From positions 117,623,579 to 117,687,578 of the forward strand of contig NC_133897.1 of assembly GCF_964199755.1 (NCBI RefSeq): a stretch of DNA of 64,000 bases, read 5' to 3'. A program made the translations under genes and the position numbers. The DNA comes from Larus michahellis (Eukaryota; Chordata; Aves; Charadriiformes; Laridae). Of the stretch, positions 13,390 to 25,600 are shown piece after piece. The notes beneath the pieces were generated by a model. That model ran no database searches. It saw nothing but the letters and a program-made list of their open reading frames with translations, and was not told where the DNA came from. Position 1 is the stretch's first letter. Every line of letters begins with the position of its first letter.

Positions 13390-16300
13390 CAATAATATGG
13401 CGCATGCTAAACAAAACAAGTCTTTGTGTACCATTGTTATCAAAACATTATAGCACCAGGAAATAGCTAGACACGGACTTTCCTTTGCTAGTTAACTGCT
13501 ACTATAGATCTGTTAAAGTTCAACTCATTTTACTTTTAAATCCTATCGCCATAGCTGAATGCTTTGACAAAGAAAGAAACAGCCCGTAAGACGGTTCTTT
13601 ACAAAATAGCAATGCACATATTAAATGAGCATGTTTTCACCTTACCGTTTCCTTCATTCAATCCACAACACTTCTCTGAATGTGACTTTCACTCCTGCGT
13701 CCAGGCGTGACCTCCCTCCTGCGTGCCTGGTGGAGCATCACCAGCGAGGAGGAAGGAGCCCCCCAGGCAAACTGGCCCCTTGGGGAGCTGGGCGTCAGGG
13801 CCAGGGTCAGTCCCAGTCTTGAAGATGCTGCTGTGAGTTGCTCAGTGGAAGAAACATGCTGCATGGTTTAATTTCCATGGCAGAGTCTGCTTGCTCTTTC
13901 GGTGCTTTCTCCTGCGCAGGGCTATGGTCTGAAAGAAAAGCAAGCTCTACAAAAGCAGAGCTCCCTAGGAATACATACATTCAGGGATGGATTTGCTTCT
14001 TCTCCTCTTCTGGTGCTCAAATCAGGATGAGGATTAACTCCACTGAAGACAATGGAGCCAAACCAACACAAGTCAAAGGAGAATCAGACGGTAGCTCTAA
14101 GAAACATCTATTCCCATTACTTCCCAGACTTTTATTGCTGCAAATATATAAATCTTTGTATTAACCAACTTCAAAGATCATAAAGCCTTAATTGTGTACG
14201 CAGCCTACCAGTAACGCAGTGTGCTGCTGATGCATAAAACACGCATAGATAGTACACAAATACACTCTGCCTGGGCTTAAATTTAGCTTCAACCACACAA
14301 AAGATATCTTTATAACTAAGAATGATGGGAAGAAAGATCTCATTCCAGACCAGATGAACAACTCATTTTTTCACTGATCCTGGATTTGGCTGACCTGACT
14401 TAAATGTGACCTAAGACATTTCTTAGTGCTTTGGAAATTGCATCAACATACTTGGGTTGGAGATGCCACAGTCAGAAAAAAAAATGGGGATTCTATTTTT
14501 AAAATTCTGCTGTTCCTTTTTAAAATAGATCAGTGAAGCATAACTTTTCCTATAGCTGTAATTTTTCAGGGTAAGCAAACTCCAGTAATTTCAAAGGCAG
14601 TGGGAACAAGGGGTCACTTGGGGCCAGCCAGAAAAAATTAACTCTCTGTTCTTTTCCAGTAAAAGCTTTCATCATGTTATTGTTGTTGAAAAGAGTCAGC
14701 TTATAAATGAAAAGGTAAGCTTTTCCTTGCAAGAAAGAGCAAAATGAAAAAAGTATGTAGCAGTAGTGGTCTCAGAGGTGTACAAGAATATTAGTGAGAG
14801 AAGAGAAACACCATCAGAAATTCAGCTATGCATTTGCTCAGTACCTATCACTAGTGCAGCACTGGATTTTGCTACATGACGATGTCACTAGATAGCTGGT
14901 GTCAACAGGAGACTGCCAGGAGCTATGAACACCTTTCAGCAGCAGGAGGCTATGAGCCACGCAGTGTATGAGCTTTTCCTGACATTACCATTGGTGCTGA
15001 GAACTCCAAGGCCTTTCTCTAATAACATACAGCTGAAATTCCCCCCCCCTACAGATTTAGGGGGAAAAAAGCCACGTTCTAGCAGCACGACACCCTTGAA
15101 TACTTAATGCGAGTAGAACAAATCCTTGTTTCATGATTGTTTTGTATCAGACAGCTAAATACGCTTCATATAACAAATGTTTTATGAGCTAGTGTGTTGG
15201 GTGATTTTTAGATCATACATTTTATACTAATGTCCAAATAACCCCAAAACATTGAAAACCCAAGCATAAGTAGGTAGGCTGTCCTTGCCATTAGGATGTG
15301 TTTAGCTGAAGGAAGGACTCCCGGCCTGAATTCACGCCTTTAAGCATTGGCCATCCCACAGGTAAAGTTCCTTGGAGTAAAACTCCGCCCTTGCTTGACC
15401 TGTCAGCTGTAGCTCGGGTCTGCAGATTTCAACAGGGACTCAATTCACATTTATCTAAAAGTTATTGACCATCCTCCTGGCAAGTCATAGGGTAGATTCA
15501 TTTTTTTCAATACTTTTTAAGTATGGGAATGGCATTAAAAAAACGCAAACAAATCCCAAGCGGTTTCCAACTGCGTGAAGCAATGATAGTTTGGAACTGG
15601 AAAGGCTGGCCCTCTGTAGTTTGAGAGCCAGACTGGGGAAGGTGGGATAGACATTCAGGCTTTGAAAACACCAGCTATCTTCTGTTTGTTTGTATCTACA
15701 TTTACGTTGGGATAAACAGCTCTCAGCAGAAGAAAATGCAATTCATTTAAGTATTTCAGCCAAAGGACAGCAATTACAACAATAAGGCACTCCTTTCCCT
15801 ACCTTCAAAGCATTTGCTAGTACCAACAGTGGACCTGAGACCAAGTCCTGAGCCTTAAATGTCTTCCATCTAAGCTAACTTGACACTTCAGAGATCTGCT
15901 ATTTGGATTAGACACTGTGAAACGTTACAAACATTTTGCAATTAGAGCACTTTTGTCCCATTGATTCCAGAATAGAAGTTACTTTGGTACACTGCAATGA
16001 CGTTGCAAAGTCCTTGAGAAATGAGTTACTTCCTGCGTAATTGCAGAGTGCGATCAGTGGACAGACTGGGCACTAATAAAACTTTAGTCTCGGGCCATCT
16101 AAATGGTTCAGCAGTGCCCTCTGAAACGTCCATGGTTCCTTAGTTGTCAGGAAATGTGTTACCATGCTAAATCACACAAATGTTTAATGATATTTTAACT
16201 TACACAGCACTGGGCATGCATTGTTTCTAAGAAAAAAACCCAGATGTAAGGATTTGAAGTTAAAAAACCTTGGTGGTATGGAAGTGTATACCAGGAAGGA

Positions 16301-18230
16301 ATACCCTGTAGCTACAACTGACAGTAGCTCTTCATGTAGGCATTGACAAAACCAAAGGGAGCCTTCTCCAGTGTTCCTGAGGTTTCCATGAGTTGATCGG
16401 AACATGTAGAACCCTTTGAGCAAAAATCTCTTTTACTTTATAAACAAATGTCTGCAGTATATAAACTATTATAAAGAATAATTTGCAAAGGCTCAGTCAA
16501 ATATAAATCTATTACGTGGTATAAAAATGCTAAAGATAACTTCTAAAAAAGAACAGTGCATTTGATTTATGCACTGCTGTTTGATTAATGCAGTAATATG
16601 TTTTGATCCTCACTAGGGTCTAAAGTGCATAAAGAGCAGTTTTTCACCTTTCCATCTCAGAATAGATAATATAGTTTACAGCAGTGACAGTCAGTGTAGA
16701 GAATTAAGAGATAAGACAGTTAATAGCATTTAATTCTGCTTTTGCCTCTTTGGCAGAACTACAGCAAGTAATTCCACTGGGTTTGATTCAGTTTTTCTGA
16801 CAGTGATACTTGAGCACTTCTGTAAAATACCATAAAATCTATGGTTGAAAAGTGCAATACAAAGGTTAATTGTTCGTTTTGTGCCTGTTACAGGAAAAGC
16901 TCTCCTGCTAAAGGAAAAAAAAATAGTTCCTTCATCCTCTTTTATTCCTTTAATTTTTCAAGTATTTCTAAATTTTCATTTTTGGATTTTGTTTCTAAAA
17001 AAGCATCTTAAATATTGGGTCATAATTACATTTGTGAATGACTCTAATTGGTGTGATCTAGTAGTTCAATGCAGGCTGTTTGTCGTGTTCAAAGACTGCA
17101 GCTAGATCTTACATGAAACGCTTCCCTGAAAATCTAGTCACCTCAGGCAATGGCTATTTTCAGTTCTATAAGCAAATAGCACCAGACCACCAGTCAGATG
17201 AGAAATATGCAAAGAAAAAAACTGCCGATACTTTAAGGAGCTGTAGGTTGGGGACACAGTAAATTTGGCTTTAGGACTCCTAGTATCAGATCAGAAGTTT
17301 GCAGTCACATACTGTAAAACAGTTTGGTGAAAAAACATAAATCATTATTTTAGCTGAATTCTGTTTGAAATAATGTTAGTTTTGTGCAGGTGGATCTTGG
17401 GCTTGCTCCAATACTGTCATAAAAAGTTTCATCAGCCAGTTCTTGACTTCCTGTAATTTTTTCATCTCCAGGTACTGTTGCTGGTCACTGGTCTCCTTTA
17501 AACGGAGATTCAAGTCAGAACCTCTTTAATTTCTGTATTGCAGCCGTCCCCAGCTGCCTACCTCACTTTGCCTCAGATATCTTGCAGGCTATGATTTCGA
17601 CCTCTTCTTTTGCATCCACTTTGCCTCCATCCTCATATGCTGAAGATGGTGAAGTAATGTGAGATGATCACAGAGACAGAGCCGGGTTCCTATCAGTAAA
17701 GAGGCATGGTACGGGTCATGTGCACCCTTCGTATTTCCCTAGCCCTGTCTGCCAAAATCCAGCCTGGACCCAGCTGAGGAGCTGGACACATGTTGGCAGC
17801 GTACATCCTGATGGAGTTTACAATGCCATTTCCATGCGGATATCACAGGGTGGACACCAAAGAGATTGGAGCAATGTAGGGGCAAAGCTTTGAAGTGTGA
17901 TTACAAGAAGTCTAGTGACAGGAATGGACAGCCTGATGCAGTAGTGCTCTGCTGGTTCCTGAGGAGACCGGCTTATCCAAAGTGGGTTCATTAGTGACTT
18001 GAGGGCAAACTTTCCTTTGTTTGAGCCTAAATGATCAGAAAAAAAAAGGGGGATTGAGGGTGGTGAGTGGGCTGTCCTGGAAGATGCAGCCATAGGGGAG
18101 AAAGGTAGATAGCCAGTGCCTTCTCTGTCCTTGGATGTTGCTTACAGGAGGACTACAAGATAAAAAAATAAAAAAAAATCTGCCTCTGGCCCAAGTAAGG
18201 AAGCCTGTTTAAGAGCTCTTTTCTGCTTGC
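13390..18230. other. Intergenic, nothing recognised
   Basis: AT-rich with a small GC-rich patch at about 13,680-13,830. No gene, RNA or well-defined repeat is visible. A partial CTCF-like core on the minus strand (AGAGGGCACTG read in reverse at 16,112-16,124) lacks the 5' CCA half. A purine run of A followed by G near 18,038-18,053 could be a retroviral polypurine tract, but this is not supported by flanking sequence. Confidence 0.4.
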
Positions 18231-18232
18231 AT

Positions 18233-18256
18233 TATTTTTTTGTTTGTTTGTTTGTT
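18233..18256. repeat. (TTTG)n microsatellite
   Basis: A T-run is followed by four to five GTTT units. It is a simple sequence repeat. Confidence 0.9.
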
Positions 18257-18599
18257 TTACTTCTTTTATGGGGTGCTCTGGTTTTCTGGGCCCATTGCCA
18301 GGGGTTGTGTGCTTTGCCAAGTGGCAGCCGCGCGTTCTTGGGCAGGCAACATCCTGGTTCCACCCTATCCTGAACAGGGTGTGCTCGCACACCCGCATGT
18401 ACCGTCAAGCAGACTTTATTTCAGTCAGATGTTTGGTGATGAGAAGTTAAGCTAAACCTGCATTTCTCCCGTGAACTGACCTTAAATTAGTGTACTGACA
18501 GCTATAAAAATGAGCTGTAGCTTGACATAGCGATGCTGTACCATTTGGAGAGATCCGAGGAGAAGTGATGCTCCCCCAGACGTGCACAGGCCCTTTCCA

Positions 18600-19389
18600 T
18601 GGTCAGGTTCACAACATCTCCTCAGGCAGCCTGTGCTGTTGCTATATTGTGGCATACTTTGACTAGAACGACAAGGGACTCCAACCGATTACAAATGATG
18701 TGGATCACTGCCACATTCTCCAGCGGGGCAGAGATTTCACCTGTGGACCTGACCTGGGTTGAGCGACACAAGACTAACTTCTCTTCTAACGCTTGGGAAG
18801 ACTGCACTGTTGAAAGACTAGTGTCTGAATTCATGAAAATATTTGCTTTATAGCCAGCTAGGCTATGTGGGATTCAAGGCCTTGGTGTTTGAGCCTTGCC
18901 AGGTGCAGGGACGAGGAGGAGCAAGGCCTGGGTACTTGACCCAAGCTGGCCAACAGGATTATTTCGTACCATGAACATTGCATTCAACATAGATTAGAAA
19001 GTTTGCTGCATAGTTTCACTCTCCCTTGATAGCGTCGGTCTAGAGAACTTCTTGCCCCAGTGCTGGACCCCTGAGCCCTTCCCTTCCTCCCGAAGACGCA
19101 GCACTCACAGTGTCCGACATTTGTTGTCCACTGCTGGGAGTGCACTGCTTCCTGCTGATAGAATTGGCTGAGTATAATCCTTCTATATCTTATATTACTA
19201 TTGGTTAGTACTATTGTTAATTATTTAGTTTTATCCTATTAAATCTATTTATATTTCAACCCTTGTGTTTCCTTGGTTTTTTTTTTCCTTGTTTCCTGGT
19301 TCCCCTTCCCAAGTGGGGAGGGGTCACTGGGCGATAGAATAATCATCTAAATGACAATAAATTGTTATGGGTTTTCTCAAACCATAACA
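18600..19389 (+). mobile_element. Endogenous retrovirus LTR (avian ERVL-like), probably solo
   Basis: The segment has the organisation of avian ERVL-type LTRs that I recall: a U3-like body, a pyrimidine-rich stretch with CCCCTGAGCCCTTCCCTTCC (19,068-19,087), and an ATTAAA polyadenylation signal at 19,238-19,243. A T-rich stretch, a GGGGAGGGGTCACTGGGCGA-like block near 19,316-19,335 and a terminal AAACCATAACA ending in CA at 19,389 follow. No primer-binding site follows the CA end, and I see no retroviral reading frames beside it, so a solo LTR or isolated 3' LTR is most likely. The 5' boundary is uncertain (anywhere from about 18,450 to 18,640), and I could not find a convincing target-site duplication. 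It is a non-coding relic. Confidence 0.65.
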
Positions 19390-19531
19390 TGTCCACAGAC
19401 ATTTACTGTCACTAGGGCTGGCCCGGACAGGGAAGGAAAAAAAAAAAAAGCAATGCAAGGGTCTAAACAGAAAGGAAAAGATTACTTAGCTGTGTAGTAG
19501 AGAAAATAACTGCTTAAATTTTAGGCAGGGG

Positions 19532-19547
19532 CCGCTAGGGGGCACTG
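19532..19547 (+). promoter_or_regulatory. Near-consensus CTCF motif
   Basis: CCGCTAGGGGGCACTG agrees with the vertebrate CTCF core (CCRSYAGRGGGCRCTR) at essentially every informative position. It lies about 140 bp past the LTR end and about 12.5 kb upstream of the CpG-island promoter. The motif reads on the plus strand, toward the promoter. That places it as a possible insulator or loop anchor. Occupancy is an inference. Confidence 0.6.
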
Positions 19548-19559
19548 CGGCTGCGCTCC

Positions 19560-20710
19560 CCAGGGCCGGTGTTATCAGCAGAGCTGTCACTCCTTTGGTG
19601 TTTTTGTTTTGTTTCCTTACTTTACGAAGCATTGACGACTGTGTGGAGCTGTGAAAATCTGTTAAAAACAAAACCAAAAACATGACATCATATTTTAAAA
19701 AAATAAAAATCATGTCTTACTTCCACGATCAGGTCATTCACTTCCACACACAAGCAGCGCCAAGGGCATCATCCTCCCAAAGGTGCAGAGGAAAGGTTTC
19801 GCGGGAGGATGACGCCCTGGGGATGACGCAAATCCCCAGTGACCCTGTCCCTTTCCCCTAGGACCCCAAGCAGCGGGGGTACTGCTGGGGGATCCCCCCC
19901 TGGCTCCCAAGAGCCTCCCCTTGGAGCATTGTAGGAACATTTTAATACGTCTCCCGCACTAAGGCTGGGCTGATCAGATACGAATCTCTCTCGGGAAGGT
20001 AAATAAAGATTTCTGCTGAAAGGAGAGAACAACGAGTAGCACACAGGAGAAGGGCAGCCAGGAGAAGGCCGCTGTCATGGAGAACCACAGAAGTCCAAGG
20101 ATGCTGCAGAGATGAAGAGCAGCAGAAATATGGATAATAAACGTTTCAGAAGAATGCAGCTCTAAAATCATAGGAACAAAGTGATTTTAATAATCTATAA
20201 GCTGCTATATAGGAATGGTAGGAATGTCATCAGTGATACAGGCAGGTGAGAAGCTTCAACCAACATAACTGTGCTCTTATTAAGAAATACTTCAAGGGAA
20301 TTTATCAAGACTCTCATTTTTGACTCAAGGTTGCCTGGGATTTTTGCCTATGCACAGTATAAATTGTAAGATGGACAAAGGCTGGCAGTGGACTTTAGGA
20401 ATTTCAACAAATACCCCAGTTTTGCATTTGGAGAAAAGCAAGTGGTGTCACTGCTGTGGAGGAAACACTAGGTGCCTCAAAAGACTCTAAACAACAGCTG
20501 TGATACCAGACATCTTAAAATCAGAAAATGTGTACCATCAGCACCCCAAAACTTTCAAAGAGCTGATAGACAAATGCTTTGAGTCACTAAAACTCACTTT
20601 CAGAAGAACTGGAAGTCCAGGGATCTCCAGGGGGTGGGAACGAAGTTCACGCTGGAACAGTGTTTTGAAAGACCGACAGAATAACCCGGGCAATTCAGGT
20701 TGTGAACTTC
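19560..20710. other. Intergenic with paired CRE-like sites
   Basis: A GC-rich patch (19,530-19,930) contains two GGATGACGC copies at 19,807-19,815 and 19,821-19,829. The second continues as TGACGCAA, a CRE/C-EBP-like composite. A GGGGGATCCCCCC palindrome follows near 19,888-19,900. From about 19,950 the sequence is AT-rich with no gene visible. Confidence 0.35.
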
Positions 20711-20716
20711 TGTCCA

Positions 20717-20757
20717 GCCCATAGCCTGACATTGCCTGGATTCTTCTGGCTATGGGC
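20717..20757. repeat. 10-bp perfect hairpin
   Basis: GCCCATAGCC (20,717-20,726) pairs with GGCTATGGGC (20,748-20,757) across a 21-nt loop. A further CATAGCCTGA copy follows near 20,770-20,779. No RNA gene family is recognised. Confidence 0.75.
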
Positions 20758-20779
20758 CTGATGGAAGTCCATAGCCTGA

Positions 20780-22464
20780 AATACATGCTGCCCAAAAAGA
20801 CTGTGTTCATAAATACCAAAATAAAAGGAAGTAGATTATTTATGCCCACTGACACGGATTTACAGAAAGTAGATTTTGCTGAGATAATCTGGTATCTTTT
20901 TCAGAAGAGTAAGAGCTTAATTTGTAAAGACAGTTATGAACACAGCTATAAAGCATGAGGCTTTAGTTTTGCACAGTTCTTTAGTCATGAAGTTACTGCA
21001 AATTAATATACCAGATCGTTCAAAATCCAGTGGTTGACTCAATTTTCAGTCTGAATGCTAGACAACAAATCATTTGTTCAGGAGGGGTGTTAACTAGCGG
21101 AGCTGCACCTGGATTGTCTCCTGGCCATTTTCCATTTTGATCTGTGATACAGAAGAAAACAAACTCATCATATTGCAACAGACAGACATGAAGACCAGAG
21201 GAACAGAAATGAAAATAGGTCACTGATGTAATCAGCTGGTAAACAGAAAGCAAGCATATAATATATTACTTTATCACAGATAAACATGAAGCTATATATC
21301 TAAGAACAGAGAATGAAGGCCACAGTATTAAGATGAGAAACTATACTTTGGAGCGATGGCTCTGGAAGACTCAGAAAAGAGAGGCACAGCAGCTGAATAG
21401 AAAGGGGTAATGTAATCTTTAGATGTACAGGCAGGGGTCTTCAGTCAGGCTAATGAAGTTACAGTATTTTGGGATTTGGCACTAATCTTGCCACTATGCT
21501 GAAATGTTGGGTCTAGTTCTCCTAGGCTTGGGTCAGGGAAGATGTTGCCACGTTACGGGGGGGAGAGGTTGGTGTCATTTTGCTGTGTTAGACACAGAGC
21601 ACATGAGAAGGAGCTCCTAATGCTCCAGGGACTTCACTTACAGACAAGAAAATGGCATAACATAGTGACCAGAATGATAAAATTTGTGAAAGCAGAGCTT
21701 TTCATATCTGAAAGACTGATTTCTGACAGTTATCAGAGATTACTTTCCTGGAACTGAAACCATTCAATGTAATTGAATCTTTCTCATAGATGGAAGTAAG
21801 TACCTTTGAGGTCAAGGTTTGCACGCTTCTCCCCTGTGACTGGGGACAAAATTATGTCCCCTAGCATGGTTATCTTAAACACGGAAAACCTTATACATTT
21901 CTGAGGATAAATGCGAGACCATTTCTTTTGCTAGACTTTTCAAAATACCAGACCAAATGACTTGATAGATCTTCCCCCATTCAGGAGACAGAATTTATTT
22001 CATCCCTCTGGCACCACCTTGGAAAGGACATCCAGAAAGAAAGGGTTTAGCATGTACATGAGTTGTGCAACCAGCTCTCAATGCAGGTTATATTACCTTC
22101 CATTAATTCAGAGCTCTTGCTCAGTTTGCTACAGGGGCTCAATTCAAGCATCTTGGAAACAAAATCTGGCAAGAACAAGAATTCATGCTTTTTCCAAGGG
22201 TTTCTTCAGCCTCAAGCACCCCTCTCTCCACCTTCATATTTTGTTGTTGGACTGCTTTCCTGTAGAGCAGCTAATGTCAAAGCGTGCAGGTGTCCCTGCA
22301 TGTGGGTTTATGTGAGTGCAAGCTATCTGCTTCTTAACACCTAACCACTGTATTATTCTTTTCATGTTAGCTACCGCAGCATAGCCTACGTTACTGGGAA
22401 GTTAAAAGTACCTAAAAATGTCCATTCTTTTTTACTGAGCTGGTACACAGTTGCTTACTGTTGA
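20780..22464. other. Intergenic, nothing recognised
   Basis: AT-rich sequence with short, overlapping open frames on both strands and no domain, splice or repeat signature that I can recognise. Confidence 0.45.
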
Positions 22465-22680
22465 TAGAAAAAAGGGACCCCTGGAGAGCACATGCTTAAG
22501 CCCCCTGCTCAGAACAGGGCCGAGTTAGCATGTGCTGCTCAGGCTCTTTTCCAGTCAAGTTGTAAATATGCCGAAGGATGGAGATTCCTCAGTCCCTCTG
22601 GGCAACCAGTGCTTGAAAGGGTTTTTTTTCCTGAATGCCGTGGTGGAATTTCCCTTCTTGTTCCCGGATAGGCAAGTGTC
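22465..22680 (-). mobile_element. CR1 LINE 3' fragment (minus strand)
   Basis: Read on the plus strand, the order is GGGACCCCTGGAGAGCA, then CCCCCTGCTCAGAACAGGG, then GATGGAGATTCCTCA and CTCTGGGCAACCAGTGCTTG. This matches block by block the 3' region of the clearer CR1 copy at 44,206-45,335 (GGGACCTCTGGAGATCA, CCCCCTGCCAGAGCAGGG, GACGGAGACTCCACC, CTCTGGGCAGCCTGTTCCAG). It is a diverged, 5'-truncated copy without the terminal 8-bp repeats and with no coding capacity left. The 3' boundary near 22,680 is approximate. Confidence 0.8.
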
Positions 22681-22684
22681 AACT

Positions 22685-25600
22685 GATGTTTACAGGAGGA
22701 GGCAGTCTGCTCGATGGCAATGCAATGAAGGACAAACTTCTTTGCAGGGAGGTGGCATTTACATTCTTTAGCGTGCTCTTGGTCTAACTGGTTGCTCAGC
22801 AACTCATCTCCAGTGAAACCAGATAAGATTTGAGTAGCAACATTGTTCTCCCAGTCAGTGGGCAGTTAAACAACCAGGTAGTTGACCAAAGTGTTTGATG
22901 AAGTCAAAGTAGACTCTGTTTTGACCAGTACTTTAATGATCCTTGTGTTTACCTGTCTCCATTTCATGCCCATCTTCTCATGCCAATTTTAGTAACTTCT
23001 GGTTCCCTCTCTAGTAGCAACTCTTGAAGGATTTGATAAACCACTCCTAATATCTGTCTGCTTTCAACTCTGACTCACTGATAGCACTGGACTCCTTCCT
23101 CAAGTCTCACGAGTGATGTACTTTCCCTGCTACCCTCAATTTCATTTAGAAACGAATAGCTCAGTCTTGTGATTTTCAAGTTTGCTTTTGCATAATGTTC
23201 AAGTTTCTGACGCTGATGATCATGGCAGATGTAGAGAGGACCCAAGCACCATAGTACAGACGTTTCATAACACTAAAATTCCCACCGCAGCTCGGCCACC
23301 ATCTGTAAGACACCACACAGCACATTGGGTACTTTAGGAAAAGTGTTACTCTCACGCAGTCCCTTGAAGAGGTTCCTGCTGAGCCAGGCAGCAGTACGCC
23401 TTATTTTAATTTTGGGGTGCCAAAACCCAAGAGGAATCTTCTGACTTTCAACTACAAAATGTTACATAAAAGTGAATTTGCCTATAAGGAAAATCATTCC
23501 TCAAGGGCTAAGAGGAAATAAAACAAGAAAAAAAGCAAGCAAAGGAGGGCAAAGATACCACACATGCAGGATTACTACTGCTCTGGAAGCAGAAGTCCTG
23601 TTTATGTGGTCTAATACTTTATTTCAAGTTCATAGATTGCTAAGTGTCATGAGCAAATGTATTAAGAAACTTACGTGGCTTTTTATTACTTCAGAGGAAC
23701 AAAAAGGCTTGCAAACAAACAAGAAAACCCAGAGGGATTTGTTTTGCATAACCTGGACCTACCCTTTCTCTGGAGCTGCTAGGACATGGACCATTGCATA
23801 CAATAAACACATAATAATGGAAATTAATAGAGATTAACTATTTTTAAGTTAAAAATAACCAACAGCGTTAATGAGTCTAGTTTTTGTACCCCTCAGGATT
23901 TTCTTCCCCTTTTTGTCTGACTGGACAGCAGCTGGTTTTGGAACTGTTTCTAACCAGCAGTGCAAGCAGGCAGGTTTCCTTCCCTCCTGACAGCAATCAC
24001 AGTCCTGTCAGTTTAGCTGGCAGTAGGTACTGAGAAACCTGTACAAAAAAATCAACATGTAAGTAAAACATGACCTCAAACCTCATACTGCAGTCATGAG
24101 GATCCAACCCTGTCCGAGCTGGGACAGGGGGCTATATATTGGCTGTTGCGGGTTCCAAGGTGAAGCGATGCAGGGGGCTAGTCCAGCAGCAGCCTTCCCT
24201 ACTGACCAACCCAAGTTCAAATCCCACCCCAGATTACTTTCAAAATGCAAGTAGGGACCCTCCACTGAATTTCTTTCATTGATGCCACCAGGAGACATGC
24301 AGAAATGCAAAAGCTGTACAGCAAGTTGTTAGCAAACAGAACTCACTGCACATTTGGTAGCACCACGTGCTTGAGAGATGGTAATATAGTGAAAGACAGA
24401 TGCTAATCTTGACAAAACAACCAACTTCCCTGACCCCCAGATGAATGTAATTTAGGATTAAACCCAGTAGCTTTACAAGACATTAACCAAATGAATCTCC
24501 CAGGAAAGTTACAGACAGTAAAAGAAGAGGGGTAGTTACACAGAAGTATTTATAATTAATACATTACAACTCGTATTCCAATTTTTTTGCAAGGATATTT
24601 GTAGGCATATGGATACTGCAGCATTTAACTTGTTGGGTGCGCTTTTTTTTCCTTTTTTTTGAGAAACAAGAGAAACAGCTGAGAGACAAGTAGCTAAAAT
24701 ATTCTCTGTCTGCACACCTGGGGAGGGCAGGTTAAGACAGCTCAACGTCAAGACCCTAGAAGCTGCCCAAGAGAGGTGTGGCAGCTCTTTGGCATGTTTC
24801 TGAAGCTCTGTGGGAAACCTTTGCTGTGGAAAAGCCAGCTTTCAGGTCACACCCCACAGCACACACCTACCTTTCTTTCTATGCTTTGAGAGAACTGAGC
24901 CAGGTCATCTCTGCATTCGCATACATCCATAAATTCTTTTGGAGAAGATGGGGAATTTATAAATATGGGAGTAGACAGCTCTGTAGGCTCAGAGATTCCC
25001 CTCTGCAAGACTAAGAGAGAAATCTGCTGTTGACAGCACTTGAGCCCGTTGAGATATAGTGAATGCTGAACTAACTTCACTTAGCAGCTAAGCTTTTCAT
25101 TAGGATAAAGTCTGGTCTACCATGATGTGTGTACCTGGTAGGAAAACTGGGAGGGGAGTGACTGTTAGTTCTGGCAGCTACAGAAGCCTGGGGAATTTAC
25201 TGTAAGCTGCTTTAAGTAGGATTTTTTTCTGTGCAAAGGGAACAGTGACAAAACCAAGAATGGTTAGGACTTGTGCAGTCTTATCCACCTCACCTCAAAA
25301 ATATTTTCCACCTGTAAAAACTCCAAAAGCTCAAACATATCTATGGCTTTCTGGCAAAAGAAAGCCACAAACCAAGATGGAAGTTTGATACCCTAGACAG
25401 ATAAACCTCCATTGATTCTAGGTAGTGAAAAACGTAAAGCAATTTTTAAAACACTAAAAATGCCTTGCACTACAAACATTACGCTAAAGTCATGGGTACT
25501 GTGGGCCATGAGAATTGTGAGAGATCTGTTTTTCACCTTTAAAATGCAAATTTCCATGGCTTGACTCCAGTATGGATTCAGGGCCAATTTTTCTGCTATT

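Noticed and set aside
16112-16124. CTCF-like core on the minus strand
   Set aside because: The CCA half of the motif is missing, so it is much weaker than the site at 19,532.
24179-24223. tRNA-like A box (TAGTCCAGCAG) and B box (GTTCAAATC)
   Set aside because: The spacing between boxes is about 10 bp too short, and I cannot form acceptor, anticodon and T stems around them.
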